In this document: positions 1 through 11,260 of the stretch, piece after piece
Numbering within the stretch: position 1 is the stretch's first letter
Layout: every line of letters begins with the position of its first letter
Assembly (NCBI RefSeq): GCF_026151205.1
Contig: NC_087075.1
Location: forward strand, 5,920,858-5,965,857
From: Bolinopsis microptera
Lineage: Eukaryota > Ctenophora > Tentaculata > Lobata > Bolinopsidae
Direction of reading: 5' to 3'
Length of the DNA: 45,000 nt
Translations under genes and position numbers: made by a program
Notes under the pieces: model-generated
Seen by the model: only the letters and a program-made list of their open reading frames with translations
Told to the model about the DNA's origin: nothing
The model's database searches: none

Positions 1-140
1 TTTTAGATGGGAGCTATCGCTCGTTAGATCACGTGACTCGTCGCCCACGTCGGATCAGTATCACGCCCATGTGATCACGCTTAGATAACCGGGGTAGGAG
101 GTGGTATGTCCTGTGATGAGCGGTGTAATGTGATCTACTA

Positions 141-194
141 GCAGAGTGTTGTTGCCATGTCTACAGTCTGCAGAGTGTTGTTGCCATGTCTACA
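141..194. repeat. 25-bp direct duplication
   Basis: A 25-base stretch starting GCAGAGTGTTG occurs at 141-165 and again at 170-194. The rest of 1-354 shows no exon I can support; it is probably intron of the YTH gene that begins further upstream. Confidence 0.7.
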
Positions 195-354
195 ATTTGT
201 GACCACACGTACACACATGGTCTTTTGTTAGGTCATTCTAACCCAAAATAATTTAGGTACGTAATTTGTATAGTAGTATAGACAAATTGTATAGTATTGC
301 TAGACACAATAAGTATCCTTCAATTAAATAGCGAATGAACTCTTCCCCTTTCAG

Positions 355-3300
355 GTGGACACATCCATACTGCGGTGTATAGTTTCAATACTTAAACAAG
401 AAGAGGAACCCATGAGTCTGACACAACCTGCCGGCATCGCCCAGAGACCATTCAGGTACCATTCTTACAGGGGCGGGGGGGGATTCTTATTTTGGGCAAA
501 TGTTTTTTTTCTCGATTAACTCGATAGTTCATGAAGCTCAAAGAGTTAATGAAGCTTGTCATTAAGCTCTAAATAATACTTCTTGTTAGATAACCGTTTC
601 TAATGATTAATTAATAAAATTAATTGATTTTAACTAATTATATTCCCAGACCCTACGACCACGCCTACCACACCCGGTACCACATGCCTCATGTGATCTC
701 TCCAGCTCTTCCCTTCGACGACATCATAGAGGCTCACTCCCAGCAGCAGTGGCACATGAAGAGAGGAGGGTACGATAATAACAACAACAACAACAACAAT
801 AACAACAACAATAACAATAACTACAACAGCTATAATCGTGATAGCGGGCATAGTCAGCGTCCTGTTTTCTCTGGAGGAAGCGGTGGGACTGGAACGGGGG
901 GTGTTGGTGAGTTTAGTCATTAATTAATTAATTTAGTCATTAGATAATTAATTTAGTTAATTAGCCACACAGTCTAGCGTGATTATTCAGAGAGATTTTC
1001 AATCATTTTAAATACATAATTACTGTTTCAATTGCAATGCACATAAAAAGTAGGAGAGAAAATATCTCTTAAAGTAACAGTGAGTTAACACTGACCCTAG
1101 TAAAGGCTGACTACTAATATATCAATACCAATAGTTATAGTTCCCGTTCATAACTCCATGACTCAAGGTGGAGGAGGTGGTGGAGTGTACTCCGGTGGTA
1201 TGTCCGGTGGTATGTCCGGAGGAATGTCCGGAGGAATGTCCGGAGGTATGGACTCTCTCCCTGGTAACACTGGGTACTCTAACCCTGGATACCCCGCTGC
1301 TAATAATAATATTGAGGAACAGTACTATTCTCACCAGGTTAGAACGACACTTCTATTTTATCAGTCAATAATAAATGGGTATCTTATTGAAACCATCTGT
1401 ATTTTCATTGTTTCTTTTCTTCATCAGTGACAACTTGCCAGCACTTTAGCCGCATAACTGAGGGGTTGAGTTTCGCCCCTTTATTCTTTAATAGGAAAAA
1501 TGGTGGAGGAGTCTTGATAGCAATCAGATCTGATATTCAAGCTGAAATCAAAAGACTGTCTGTACGGAAGGGGTCCGAAATGGCCGCTATTGAAATAAAC
1601 ATAGGTGAAAGTAAATACATTTTTTGTGTGGTTTACAGAGTCGGAACTTTAGGAACAGTAAACCATGAAAGTATTGCCAGTACAATCAAGTCTTTCTACT
1701 CAAGCAAACGCCCTAAAAAACTTTTCATCGTTGGTGATTTTAATCTCAATGGAGTATATTGGTTTTCTGAGGACGGAATTGTTACACCTTCTAGTTTAAT
1801 TGAAGAGGACTTCATTACAACATTCCATAACTTTGATCTAGATCAATGTATAAGTAGTCCTACACATGTTAAGGGTAACATACTAGACCTTCTTTTGAGT
1901 AATTGTAAAAATTTAGTAAGAGATCTTACGGTATTGAAGGGTCACGGTGCTTGCAAATCTGACCATTATCCAATAGCTTTTAAAGTTGCTACAAAAATCA
2001 CTTATTCTAAATGTCCTAAAAGAAAGATTCTCAACTTTAAGAAGGCAAACTGGACGGCCATTAACGAAGACTTGAATTCTATTGACTGGAATGCTATGTT
2101 TTTAAAGCTAGGAGATCCTGAATATTGTTGGCTTGCCTTAAAGTCTGTAATATCGAAAAGTATCTCAAAGCATATCCCAACTATTACTTTAAAGTTAGCA
2201 TATAGAAATCCCTGGTTTGACTCAGAGGCCCATGAGGCATACTTGAAGAAAAAAAGAGCTCATGAAAAGTGGAAACTAACCGGCCAACAAAAGGATTATT
2301 TTAAGTTTTGCTCACTAAGAACACAGTTCAAAAATCTATCTGATCAGAAGATGAACGATAATCTATATAACGATGATGACCCTGCATTGATCTCAAAGAA
2401 ATTCTGGTCGCATGTAAAATCCTCTTCAAAGAATTCAAGAATACCGGATAGGATGTACCTTAGAGAAACACACAGAGAATCTCCATTAGACAAAGCAAAT
2501 ATGTTCAATCAGTATTTCTCAGAACAATTTTCTGACGAATCTAAGTATGATATTGATATTGATTGGAGAAGTGATACTGAATTCGACTTAACTTTCTGTG
2601 CAGAGAATATAAAACATCTCTTAAGGAACATTAATTCTAACAAAGCTTGCGGCCCTGACGGTATCCATGGTAAGATACTGAAGAACTGTGCTGGTAGTCT
2701 CGCTTGCCCACTCTCAATTTTATTTGAGATATCATATAACTCCGGTATTATTCCAACTGAATGGAAGCTGGCTCACGTAGTTCCGGTTCACAAGAAGGGT
2801 AGTAAGGAGGACATTGAGAATTATCGGCCGATTTCCCTAACTAGTCTTATAATGAAAACATTTGAACGCCTTATTAAACAGGAACTCTTGAATAAAACAA
2901 TGCATCTTCTTGATGATAGACAGCATGGATTTCTTGGAGACAGATCTTGTACCACAAATATGATTAACTTTATTGACAGTGTCACGCTATCCCTCAATGA
3001 CTGTTCGACTATAAGTGTAGACATCATTTACTTTGATTTTGCTAAAGCCTTTGATTCTGTAAATCATGATCTTATTCTTAAGAAACTTAAACTCGTCTTT
3101 AATATTGAAGGAAGGCTACTCAAATTCCTAACCAACTATCTTAGTGAACGGGAACAATGTGTTTTAGTTGATGGTAGACATTCAGAGATCAAACCTGTTT
3201 TGTCTGGAGTTCCTCAAGGCTCCGTCCTAGGTCCCATTCTATTTGTTTTATTCATAAACGATCTTCCCATGAGATTAAGTTCAGGCACAAATTTGGTACT

Positions 3301-5813
3301 TTATGCTGATGACACAAAAATATGGAGTCCTATTAAATCATACAACGATTATTGCACACTTCAGAATAACATAAATGAACTTAATTCTTGGAGCATAGAA
3401 AATAAGATGCGATTCCATCCATCAAAGTGTAAAGTCCTCTCTATTCCTGGAAAGAAATTCAGCAGTAGGATATTACCTATTCCATTTATCAGATTTCAAT
3501 ATTTGCTCGGTAATACTCCCTTAGATTACACCAGTACGGAAACAGATCTTGGAGTCGTTATAAATCAGGGCTTTCGTTTTGAAGAACACATAACTAAAAT
3601 ATTGTCCAAAGCTAACCAAAAATTTGGGCTGCTGAAACGCACTTGCTCATTTGTCCAAGATGAGAGACGAAGAAGAAATTTATACCTTGCACTTGTTAGA
3701 AGTCAATTTGAACACTGTTCCCAAATCTGGCGTCCATTTAATAAAACACAACTAGATAAGATGGATGCTTTTCAAAAAAGGTGTATTAAGTGGATTTTTG
3801 ATGAGGAATTCACAAGCTATCAGTCCTTTGAAAACTATACTTACAAATGTCATCAATTGAAAATCCTTCCTCTCAGCAAGAGGTTTGAATTGAATGACCT
3901 GACCTTGTTTCACAAAATAGTCAATGGTGTATGCACACAAGAGCTTCCTAATTACTTACAACTATACAAAGGAAGCACACGCTTAAGATCATGTCACCAT
4001 GACAGCCTAAGTTATGTAACGACTCTTGTTCAAACACAGTGTAATAGCAGTCTCCTTAAGAAATCATTCTTTTATCGGACACATCTGCTCTGGAATAAAC
4101 TTCCTCTCGAAATAAGAGACCATAGCTGTCCTGATATCTTCAAGGCCAAACTTAAGGATCACCTAATCGTCGGAAATGCTACCCACAGATCCAAACGATA
4201 GTCACGCTGAATTCTACCTGTCTGATAATGATTAGATGCATCTCATTTCTCCCAATGCCAATTCTCTAATCTAAAATAACCGATCCAAACTATTTAAGGG
4301 GTTAGGGGTGGGTTGGGTTGTGGGTTGGGTTTTTAAAAGTATTGTATGATATAATCTATTTCATTAAAAAGTTAACAAATTATTAACATTATGATATTTT
4401 ATGCACGCTGTATTTTATTATTGCACAATCATCTCTATTACTATATATCTTACATTTATATGTGTTGATTGTATGAAATGTTTTGTCAGGGACCATATTT
4501 TGTAGGTGTAATTTTTGCACGAACTACGTTCTGGTTTCCCGTCATTTTAGTACATAGAAATCACTTTTTGACCGTGTTATTTTCATGCAATTACATTGAT
4601 GTATGTACTATTTTGAAAAGATTTTCAATAAAAAAAAAAACTTATTATGTAGGTTGTAAACTTGTATTTTCTGTTATAACTATCACATTTTATCATATCT
4701 TATCTTTTATCATATCTTACCCATCAGACAGTACGTGGGAACACAGATCAATACAGTGGACAACTTCAGTACGGCAACAAGATGCAGACTGCTCCCTCTA
4801 GCGCTAAGTATGTGTCACTTTAAACTTTGATTTGAATTCAATCGACTTATTCGCTAGTGGCACAGTAGTTGGATTCCCTTCATCTATTTAATCAATTTAT
4901 GCACTATTTCAACCATTCACTTTCAATACTCCAGCTGTTGCAAATATGGATTTTATCAATTAACTTGTTAAACCTTTTAAATTACCTAACTGTTAACCAG
5001 GTATTTCATCATGAAGTGTGGAAATCAACAAAACATAGAAGGCTCAGTTCAGAGCGGATACTGGCAGACTTCGGTTAATACAGAGAAGAAGCTGAGCCAA
5101 GCGTATGCCATCTGTAAAAACGTCTTCCTGATTTTCAGCGTTCAGACAAGCGGACATTTCCAGGTTTGGTTACCTTTCGAATCTCATTAATTTATCCTTT
5201 TAATGCCGCCAAAACGGAAATTTTCAAAAAATCGTCGTATTTGTTGACTGATCCTTCACGCACTTATCAGGGATACGCCCGGATGATAGCCCCGTTCACC
5301 AGTGGTAGTAACGGCGGTATGGTAAGGATAGAGTGGTTAAAGAGGGCTAATCTACCCTTCCAGCGCTGCCATCATCTCTACAACCCGTGGAATGAAAACA
5401 GGTGCGGTTACTAGAAAAGGTCAAACTGTTCTGCGGGTTAAAATCTTGCGTCCTGGCTTACTTTTTTTCCTCAATTTATGGTATAAATCTTCTAACTCTG
5501 AATGCCTTACTGATATGACGTTACTTTTGTATTATTTAAAAGGAGTGGGTGGTGTTATAACAATTCTTTATCTCAGGAAAGTGCAGGTAGCTAGAGATGG
5601 TCAAGAATTGGAGCCTACCGTGGGAGAGGGACTGTTGAGACTGTGGGACGATCTTCCCTCCTACACACCCCGAGGTAATTAGCTAATTATCTAATGGGCT
5701 AATTAGTAACGAAGCTAATTTATTTGTTTAATTAACAATTAATGATTTAATAACATACTTAATTTACTTAAGTCAATAATTTTTCAGGGAACTACTATAA
5801 CCGACCCATGTGA
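355..5813 (+). CDS. YTH-domain RNA (m6A) reader, 3' part of gene, eight exons
   Basis: I joined exons 355-455, 650-906, 1141-1337, 4728-4807, 5001-5163, 5271-5401, 5577-5674 and 5788-5813 (stop TGA 5811-5813). All junctions are AG/GT and all phases agree, giving 350 residues without a stop. Residues 1-211 are low complexity: a His/Tyr-rich stretch, an Asn run near 776-830, and GGMS repeats at 1194-1247. The YTH domain runs from about residue 212 (KYFIMKCGNQQNIEG) to 340. The expected aromatic cage is present: W233 (SGYW), W288 (RIEWL) and L302 (HHLYNPWNEN). YTH domains bind N6-methyladenosine in RNA. The NPWNEN...RDGQE pattern places it with the DC1/CPSF30-type YTH group rather than YTHDF. 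The segment RDGQELEPTVGE recalls plant CPSF30-YTH proteins. The protein ends only 11 residues after the domain. Upstream exons, where CCCH zinc fingers would lie if it were a CPSF30 fusion, are outside the window. Intron 3 (1338-4727) hosts a LINE. Exon 1 is the least certain; ATG 412 could also be a start. Confidence 0.88.
1427..4201 (+). CDS. LINE endonuclease/reverse transcriptase, 5'-truncated but open
   Basis: A 924-residue open frame. It lacks the N-terminal part of the apurinic-type endonuclease (the catalytic Asn and Glu blocks) but keeps GGGVLIAI, GDFN (about residue 103) and SDHYPI (about 178). A full reverse transcriptase follows: GPDGIHGKIL, NYRPISLTS, FDFAKAFDSVNHD, SGVPQGSVLGP and the catalytic YADD near residue 626. 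The C-terminal region resembles that of the second LINE at 22916-26436, so both belong to one CR1/L2/Jockey-like group. The first residues probably read intron sequence rather than element sequence. Confidence 0.93.
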   Translation: MTTCQHFSRITEGLSFAPLFFNRKNGGGVLIAIRSDIQAEIKRLSVRKGSEMAAIEINIGESKYIFCVVYRVGTLGTVNHESIASTIKSFYSSKRPKKLFIVGDFNLNGVYWFSEDGIVTPSSLIEEDFITTFHNFDLDQCISSPTHVKGNILDLLLSNCKNLVRDLTVLKGHGACKSDHYPIAFKVATKITYSKCPKRKILNFKKANWTAINEDLNSIDWNAMFLKLGDPEYCWLALKSVISKSISKHIPTITLKLAYRNPWFDSEAHEAYLKKKRAHEKWKLTGQQKDYFKFCSLRTQFKNLSDQKMNDNLYNDDDPALISKKFWSHVKSSSKNSRIPDRMYLRETHRESPLDKANMFNQYFSEQFSDESKYDIDIDWRSDTEFDLTFCAENIKHLLRNINSNKACGPDGIHGKILKNCAGSLACPLSILFEISYNSGIIPTEWKLAHVVPVHKKGSKEDIENYRPISLTSLIMKTFERLIKQELLNKTMHLLDDRQHGFLGDRSCTTNMINFIDSVTLSLNDCSTISVDIIYFDFAKAFDSVNHDLILKKLKLVFNIEGRLLKFLTNYLSEREQCVLVDGRHSEIKPVLSGVPQGSVLGPILFVLFINDLPMRLSSGTNLVLYADDTKIWSPIKSYNDYCTLQNNINELNSWSIENKMRFHPSKCKVLSIPGKKFSSRILPIPFIRFQYLLGNTPLDYTSTETDLGVVINQGFRFEEHITKILSKANQKFGLLKRTCSFVQDERRRRNLYLALVRSQFEHCSQIWRPFNKTQLDKMDAFQKRCIKWIFDEEFTSYQSFENYTYKCHQLKILPLSKRFELNDLTLFHKIVNGVCTQELPNYLQLYKGSTRLRSCHHDSLSYVTTLVQTQCNSSLLKKSFFYRTHLLWNKLPLEIRDHSCPDIFKAKLKDHLIVGNATHRSKR
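1440..4340 (+). mobile_element. 5'-truncated CR1/L2-like LINE in intron 3 of the YTH gene
   Basis: The element lies in the sense orientation between the exons ending at 1337 and starting at 4728. The 5' edge falls between about 1430 and 1490, where similarity to the other LINE begins. The 3' edge is not clear: an untranslated stretch with GGGTTGGGTT repeats follows the stop, and no tail repeat or target duplication was found. The reading frame has no stops, which suggests a young insertion. Confidence 0.8.
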
Positions 5814-8139
5814 GCACGGAGCAACTACTCCTCTCAATCTATTAACCTAAGTAAAAAAAGGACTGTTCAACAGAATACTGCTAATTTGGAACTTTTAGAG
5901 TCGTGATTTGTTTCAAGTTAGATTTTCACTAATTAAAATTTCAGTTATTCACTTATTTCTCATTCCATTATTCGTTAAGGTCTTCTGATCTGGTTTCCTG
6001 GTTCCCGACTCTATATCTATAATATTCGTATGATATTTCTTAATAGATATTGCATCCACGCCTTATTATTATCATTGTTTATATATGTTTAATAATGCTT
6101 TCAAAATTTTATTCTCTTAAATTATTATTTCAATATATTTGACTTTTAATAATTTTAATGTACTAAGTTTGGTGCGAAGCTATATTTTATACTCATCCTA
6201 ATTCTTGGTTCACAACTGCTAGTTTAAGTTATTTAGATAAATCAGTGGTAACAGAGTTCAGTGAATATGCCTAATATCGCTGTAAGGATGAGAATGCTTT
6301 TTCGCCATTTTAAGAGCACTCTTGCTGCTTGCAGAGTTTTTATGCTATTTATGTTCTATCATATTTGAATAGATTAATTTTCAATGAACCAGAAAAGCCT
6401 ATATTATTGTTAGTATTTGTTTTACAATGTTTTTACACCTTTTTAGCTCATTTCTATGGATTTTTACAGCTCAGAGCATGATTTATTAGGAAGACCTTGA
6501 TATACTTTCAAGTTCAAAATCTTGTTCCTCACTGTTATATGATATATTATCGGTTGACAAATGGAAGGGGGTTCAAGTTCAACACACAGGTCTGAGTGAT
6601 AACCTGGAAAAAATAGATCTGGACAGGACAAATAACATAGGTTGGTTCCACTATAAGGACGCTCATTGGCATCCGAATCTTGCTTATCCGAACTTACCTT
6701 CAAAATGCTCAAATGTAAGCTATTGGTCTTACTCATCAACGAAATTACGAGTCAAGATCCGCACGTCGGGCAACTACTGACTTTAAAAATCGATTTTAAC
6801 AAAAGTTTGGACTGAACCCCTTCCCCTTGAAGGATTTATTGTTCTAGTAAAGGGTAGACTTCTTGTATCGCTAGATTACAACAAGTTTCTGAAGAATATG
6901 CTGTAACGTTTTCTCTCCACGGGTCAGTTTTGAGCTCTTAATTTAATTTCGCTTACGATTTTTGTATTAGTATAAAATCATGGAGAATGATTACATATAC
7001 ATTTCATATCGTTTATTGACACGTAGAATTAGTGTACGGATAAAAGTGGGGTTTCGGGCAGGGGTTTAAGTTAATTGTGTGCTGATTTGTCTTTTAAAGA
7101 AGCATTTTTGTTACATGTGCTGTTTCGAATGGCCTTAAACTTTTAAAATAAATTATGTTTTTATTGTTTAATGTTTATTATGAAATTTAAACATACACGA
7201 CTAGTGTAAACGCCATTTATATGAGAATTTTGCAGTTGCAAGTTTGTCGAGCAATTATATTAACAAAAAAACGTGACATTATACGGATACCTATAGCCAC
7301 TCATAGCCATATTATGTCCATCACATGCTTCAGTAGTAAGTATACTAGCACTCTCTGACTTTCTTTAAAACTTACTTTGAAATATGAGGAGATGCAGGAC
7401 AACAGAAACAATGGATAACAAAATTGTTCTATTAAATATTATCTTAATATTCACATCATTTACCAAAAGTAAAATCAAACAAACACGTAAATATTTAATA
7501 AATCATCGTTCAAATGCGCCATCTAAAACTTAACGGTCTTGGCCATGTCTCTCAAAAATTTCAATTAATCTGGCCACGTTATAAGTTATAAGTTCTGATA
7601 AGGCTTTGAAGCGAGACTCCGTCGCTGGGACAGTCAGATGATACACCCTCAGAGGGTTTGGTAACCAAGTCTATGGAAAGAAATGTTAATTCAAGATTTG
7701 GTTTGCAGTTGTAATTGAATATGACTTATATCAATGACACATGAATTCTATAAATTCTAATAAAAGCATTAATTTGAAACTTGCTTTTATTTTTAAAGTG
7801 GCAGTGATCGTCAGGGTACCTGATTTTCAAAAGTAAAGTTATATTTTGATATCTTGGTTAACAGAGATGGAACGGAGAGGGGAGGTTGGGGAGGGGATTG
7901 GCTTTAAGTTTAACTACCAATGGTTATGGGCTATGGGGAAGTTTGTGGTGTTCCCCGAAGGGTGATGCAAAGGTTTCTTTGCTGCTTGTGTTTTTACATT
8001 TTTATTTCGTTTATTTTCCCTTACTTATGGGTATTAACTATTAAGGTATTAACTTGGAGTAAACCGTCAGCAAATCAATATTGAATAATAATCTGAAATT
8101 GAGTGGAATTTGAATTGGCTAATAGGGCAAACAGCGACC
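5814..8139. other. Gene-free intergenic stretch
   Basis: AT-rich sequence with many stops in all frames. It includes the 3' flank of the YTH gene. I see no coding exon, RNA gene or clear repeat; a 91-codon frame at 6464-6739 on the minus strand has no recognisable domain. I also see no canonical AATAAA just after the YTH stop. Confidence 0.6.
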
Positions 8140-8590
8140 ACCGCTTAAGAGCCGGTTAAGAGCCGCTTAAGAACCGTTTAAGAACCGGTTAAGAACCGGT
8201 TAAGAGCCGGTTTAGAGCCGGTCAAGAGCCGGTGAGCGGCCGCTTAAGAACCGTCTAAGGACCGCTTAAGAACCGCTTAAGAACCGTTGAAGAACCGCCT
8301 CTAAAACTGCATTTAAACAACCTAAGAACCAACTTAGAGCCGTTTAAGAAACGGTTAAGAACCGTCTAAGGACCGCTTAAGAACCGGTTAAGAACCGCCT
8401 ATAGAAAACAGATTTATAAATCTACTAATAAACTTAGAGCCGTTTAAGAACCGGTTAAGAACCGGATAAGAACCGGCTCTTAACCGGTTAAGAACCGCCT
8501 ATAGAAAACAGATTTATAAATCTACTTATCAACCTAGAGCCGGATAAGAACCGGCTCTTAACCGGTTAAGAACCGTTGTAGAACCGTCTC
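8140..8590. repeat. Degenerate 10-bp palindromic satellite (AAGAACCGGTT-like)
   Basis: Dozens of copies of TTAAGAACCG, TTAAGAGCCG and related words follow each other. Where the two half-units meet they form AACCGGTT, a perfect 8-bp palindrome. Larger duplicated blocks, such as the one containing CCTATAGAAAACAG near 8397 and 8497, are superimposed. Confidence 0.85.
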
Positions 8591-8599
8591 TAAACACCC

Positions 8600-9310
8600 T
8601 ACACCCCCGGCCCCCCTCTTGTCTTTGCCCCCGCTCCCGACCCAGCACCTCTCCACTCCCCTGCTCCCTCTCTTGTTCTTACCCCCGCTCTCGGCCCAGC
8701 GCATCTCCACTCCCCTGCTCCCTCTTTTGTCTTTACTCCCGCTCCCAGCCCAGCACCTCTTCACTCCCCTGCTCCCTCTCTTGTCTTTACCCTCGCTCCC
8801 GGCCCAGCACCTCTCCACTCCCCTGCTCCCTCTCTTGTCTTAACCCCCGCTCCCGGCCCAGCACCTCTCCACTCCCCTGCTCCCTCTCTTGTCTTTACCC
8901 CCGCTCCCGGTCCCAGCGCCTCTCCAGTCTCCACTCCCCTGCTCCCTCTTTTGTCTTTACTCCCGCTCCCGGCCCAGCACTCCCCTGCTCCCTCTCTTGT
9001 CTTTACCCCCGCTCCCGGCCCCAGCGCGTCTCCACTCCCCTGCTCCCTCTTTTGTCTTTACTCCCGCTCCCGGTCCCAGCACTCCCCTGCTCCCTCTCTT
9101 GTCTTTACTCCCGCTCCCAGCCCAGCACCTCTTCACTCCCCTGCTCCCTCTCTTGTCTTTACCCCCGCTCCCGGCCCAGCACTCCCCTGCTCCCTCTCTT
9201 GTCTTTACCCCCGCTCCAGGCCCCAGTGCCTCTCCACTCCCCTGCTCCCTCTTTTGTCTTAACTCCCGCTCCCGGCCCAGCATCTCTCAACTCCCCTGCT
9301 CCCTCTCATG
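8600..9310. repeat. 54-bp pyrimidine-rich minisatellite
   Basis: Units begin CAGCACCTCTCC at 8643, 8697 and 8751, a period of exactly 54, with shortened variants later. The plus strand is almost purely C and T. Because 54 is a multiple of three, several frames stay open on both strands (LLPLLSLPPLPAQHLST on plus, GSGGKDKRGSRGV on minus). These frames are by-products of the repeat and I do not treat them as genes. Confidence 0.9.
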
Positions 9311-9861
9311 TACTCATGTTTCATATAATGTACATTATATATGTATCGTATCTAGTGCTTAATTAGAGTGCTGCTCCCTTCAATGATAGGTCTAATAGCG
9401 TCTGAGAACTCCCAGGTCTGTTCAGGATGTTACGTGCAACATAAGTGAAGTTGTCGAGGTTTAAACAGGGCAGGATATAACGTCTCGTCTTGTTAGGTAT
9501 ACAAGCTGGTGGTGGTGAAGACATTGTTCAGGTTATCATAACGTTAGCTATAACCGCTTATATAGTATACACCTGGCAAACTTTCGTCATAATCACTAAC
9601 TCCTGTGTAGGTGCTACCTTGCTGATACGTGAACCAAAGGCATTCCATCAGTGATTGGGTGTGAGATATAGCTCATATGATTGCTCATCTAAACGCAATA
9701 ACATATTTTCGGCGATTCGTATCACGTGACGTGACTGTGTGCAAATGATTGGGCTGGCGAATTTTGACCGATGACATGCTGTACGTGGCTAATTACCGAT
9801 TTGATGGGTTTAAAAGGACACTGAAACTTGTATTTATCTATTACACATTTACTACATCAAG
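9311..9861. other. Gene-free stretch upstream of the transposase remnant
   Basis: No exon or repeat recognised. A TATA-like TTTAAAAGG lies at about 9809-9817, some 45-50 bases before the ATG at 9862, and could be the core promoter of the following reading frame. Confidence 0.4.
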
Positions 9862-10428
9862 ATGACATCTCCTCACTTCCTCTCTTGGGACGACCTCGAT
9901 AGAGCTAACGTGCTGGCAACAGAAGAGAACTGTATACAGTACTGCGTTGACGTTGGGATACTACGAGATCGCAGATACTGTACCACCTGCCAACAATGGA
10001 TGACGATAGTGAAATGCTCGACTCAGAAGTTTAAAGATGGCTGCTGCTGGCGATGCCCTGGTGGAGCTCACTTCGTGTCCATCCGCACTGACTCCCTCCT
10101 GGCCGGGAAACAGATACCTGCTATGAAGTTTCTACACCTACTTTGGCTCTACTGTACCTTTAGCAGCGTCTGCCAAGCTGCAGTTACCCTCTCTATGGAT
10201 CCTAAGAAAGTCCGGGGATTCTTTAAAGCTATCAGACAGTGCATGGCGGAAGACTTGTTCTCTGGTGACGTGATGATCGGAGGTCCTGGACAGATAGTAG
10301 AAATTGACGAGTCAAAATTCTACGAGTTTATGTGGATGAGAAAACACGGTCTCACTCGCTCTGATCCTGATTGCCGGAGACTTTTCAACAGAGAACTACC
10401 ACTTTTGATGAAAAGACTGTTTGCATAG
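9862..10428 (+). pseudogene. ISXO2/Merlin-like transposase, N-terminal remnant
   Basis: A 188-residue frame. It starts with a zinc ribbon (CTTC then CWRC, about residues 41-69), then a helical segment (KFLHLLWLY), then the hallmark IGGPGQIVEIDESKF at about 137-151, which holds the first catalytic Asp of the IS1595/ISXO2 and Merlin DDE transposases. The rest of the catalytic core is missing: after ESKF come about 37 unrelated residues (ending LLMKRLFA) and a stop. It cannot be an active transposase. It may be a decayed copy; a short expressed DNA-binding derivative is possible but unsupported. The small elements with 8-9 bp target duplications elsewhere in the window would fit a Merlin-type source. 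Confidence 0.8.
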
Positions 10429-10940
10429 TTATAACGTGTGATAGCGAAGTACTGAATGGATTGATATAATATTTCAATTTATTGTACATTAAACTCGTTC
10501 TGTAATTCAACGTTGTATCTCAGACAATAATTGATGTACTATTACTATTCGATTAATCATGCTACTCAAAAATGTAAAACGTGTCTTCGGTATTTTAGTG
10601 AACTGTTCGTATCAATGTGATTTTACTAAGCAGAGTACCGATCAAGTTCGTGCAGATCATTTAGGAATGAGGATCGCATCGCGTGACGCTTTAGCGCCTA
10701 CTAAGGATATCTCATGTTCATCAATCTGGTGACAGGACTGATTCAGATCAGATCCCATCGCAGTGCGATATCTTGTTATGATTTCGAAGGTATGGTATAA
10801 ATATCACGGAGTATATTCAAATTCGATTCCTACTCCTCTTCTACAACTACCTACAATATGCAGAGTGTTAACAGTCTTTCTCCAATCACGAGTTACAATG
10901 TATAACTTAGCTTCGTTGAGTGTTCAATCTTCAAATTTTC
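10429..10940. other. Gene-free stretch
   Basis: AT-rich sequence following the transposase remnant. No coding exon, RNA gene or repeat identified. Confidence 0.5.
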
Positions 10941-11260
10941 AACCGCTATAGAGTCCTCATGTTATAGGAAGGTACCACTCTAGAGTCCTCGTGTTATGGG
11001 ATCTATAAGGGAGGGCCGCTCTACAGTCCTACTTCCGACCTTCACCGGCCTACAGTCCACCGCTCAACAGTCCACCGCTCTACAGTCCTCATTTTAGGAT
11101 CGTACCGCTCTTAAGTCCTCATGTTGTGAGATCTATAAGGGCGGCCGCTCTAGAGTCCTACCCTGGCGATTTGACACCGCTCTACAGTCCTACTTCCGAC
11201 CTTCACCGACCTACAGTCCTACGCTCAACAGTCCTCCGCTCAATAGTCCTGCTCCCATAC
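10941..11260. repeat. Clustered CTCTACAGTCCT motif repeats
   Basis: The word CGCTCTA(C/G)AGTCCT(C/A) and close variants recur about a dozen times. A longer block with GATCTATAAGGG...GGCCGCTCTA...TTCCGACCTTCACCG occurs twice (near 11007 and 11130), giving a higher-order unit of roughly 130 bp. Confidence 0.8.

Noticed and set aside
6464-6739. A 91-residue minus-strand frame as a small gene
   Set aside because: No domain, no splice context that extends it, and ordinary length for a random frame in this composition.
8558-9366. Overlapping Pro/Leu/Ser-rich and Gly/Lys/Arg-rich frames
   Set aside because: A 54-bp repeat unit keeps several frames open on both strands; composition follows the repeat and no start context or domain is seen.
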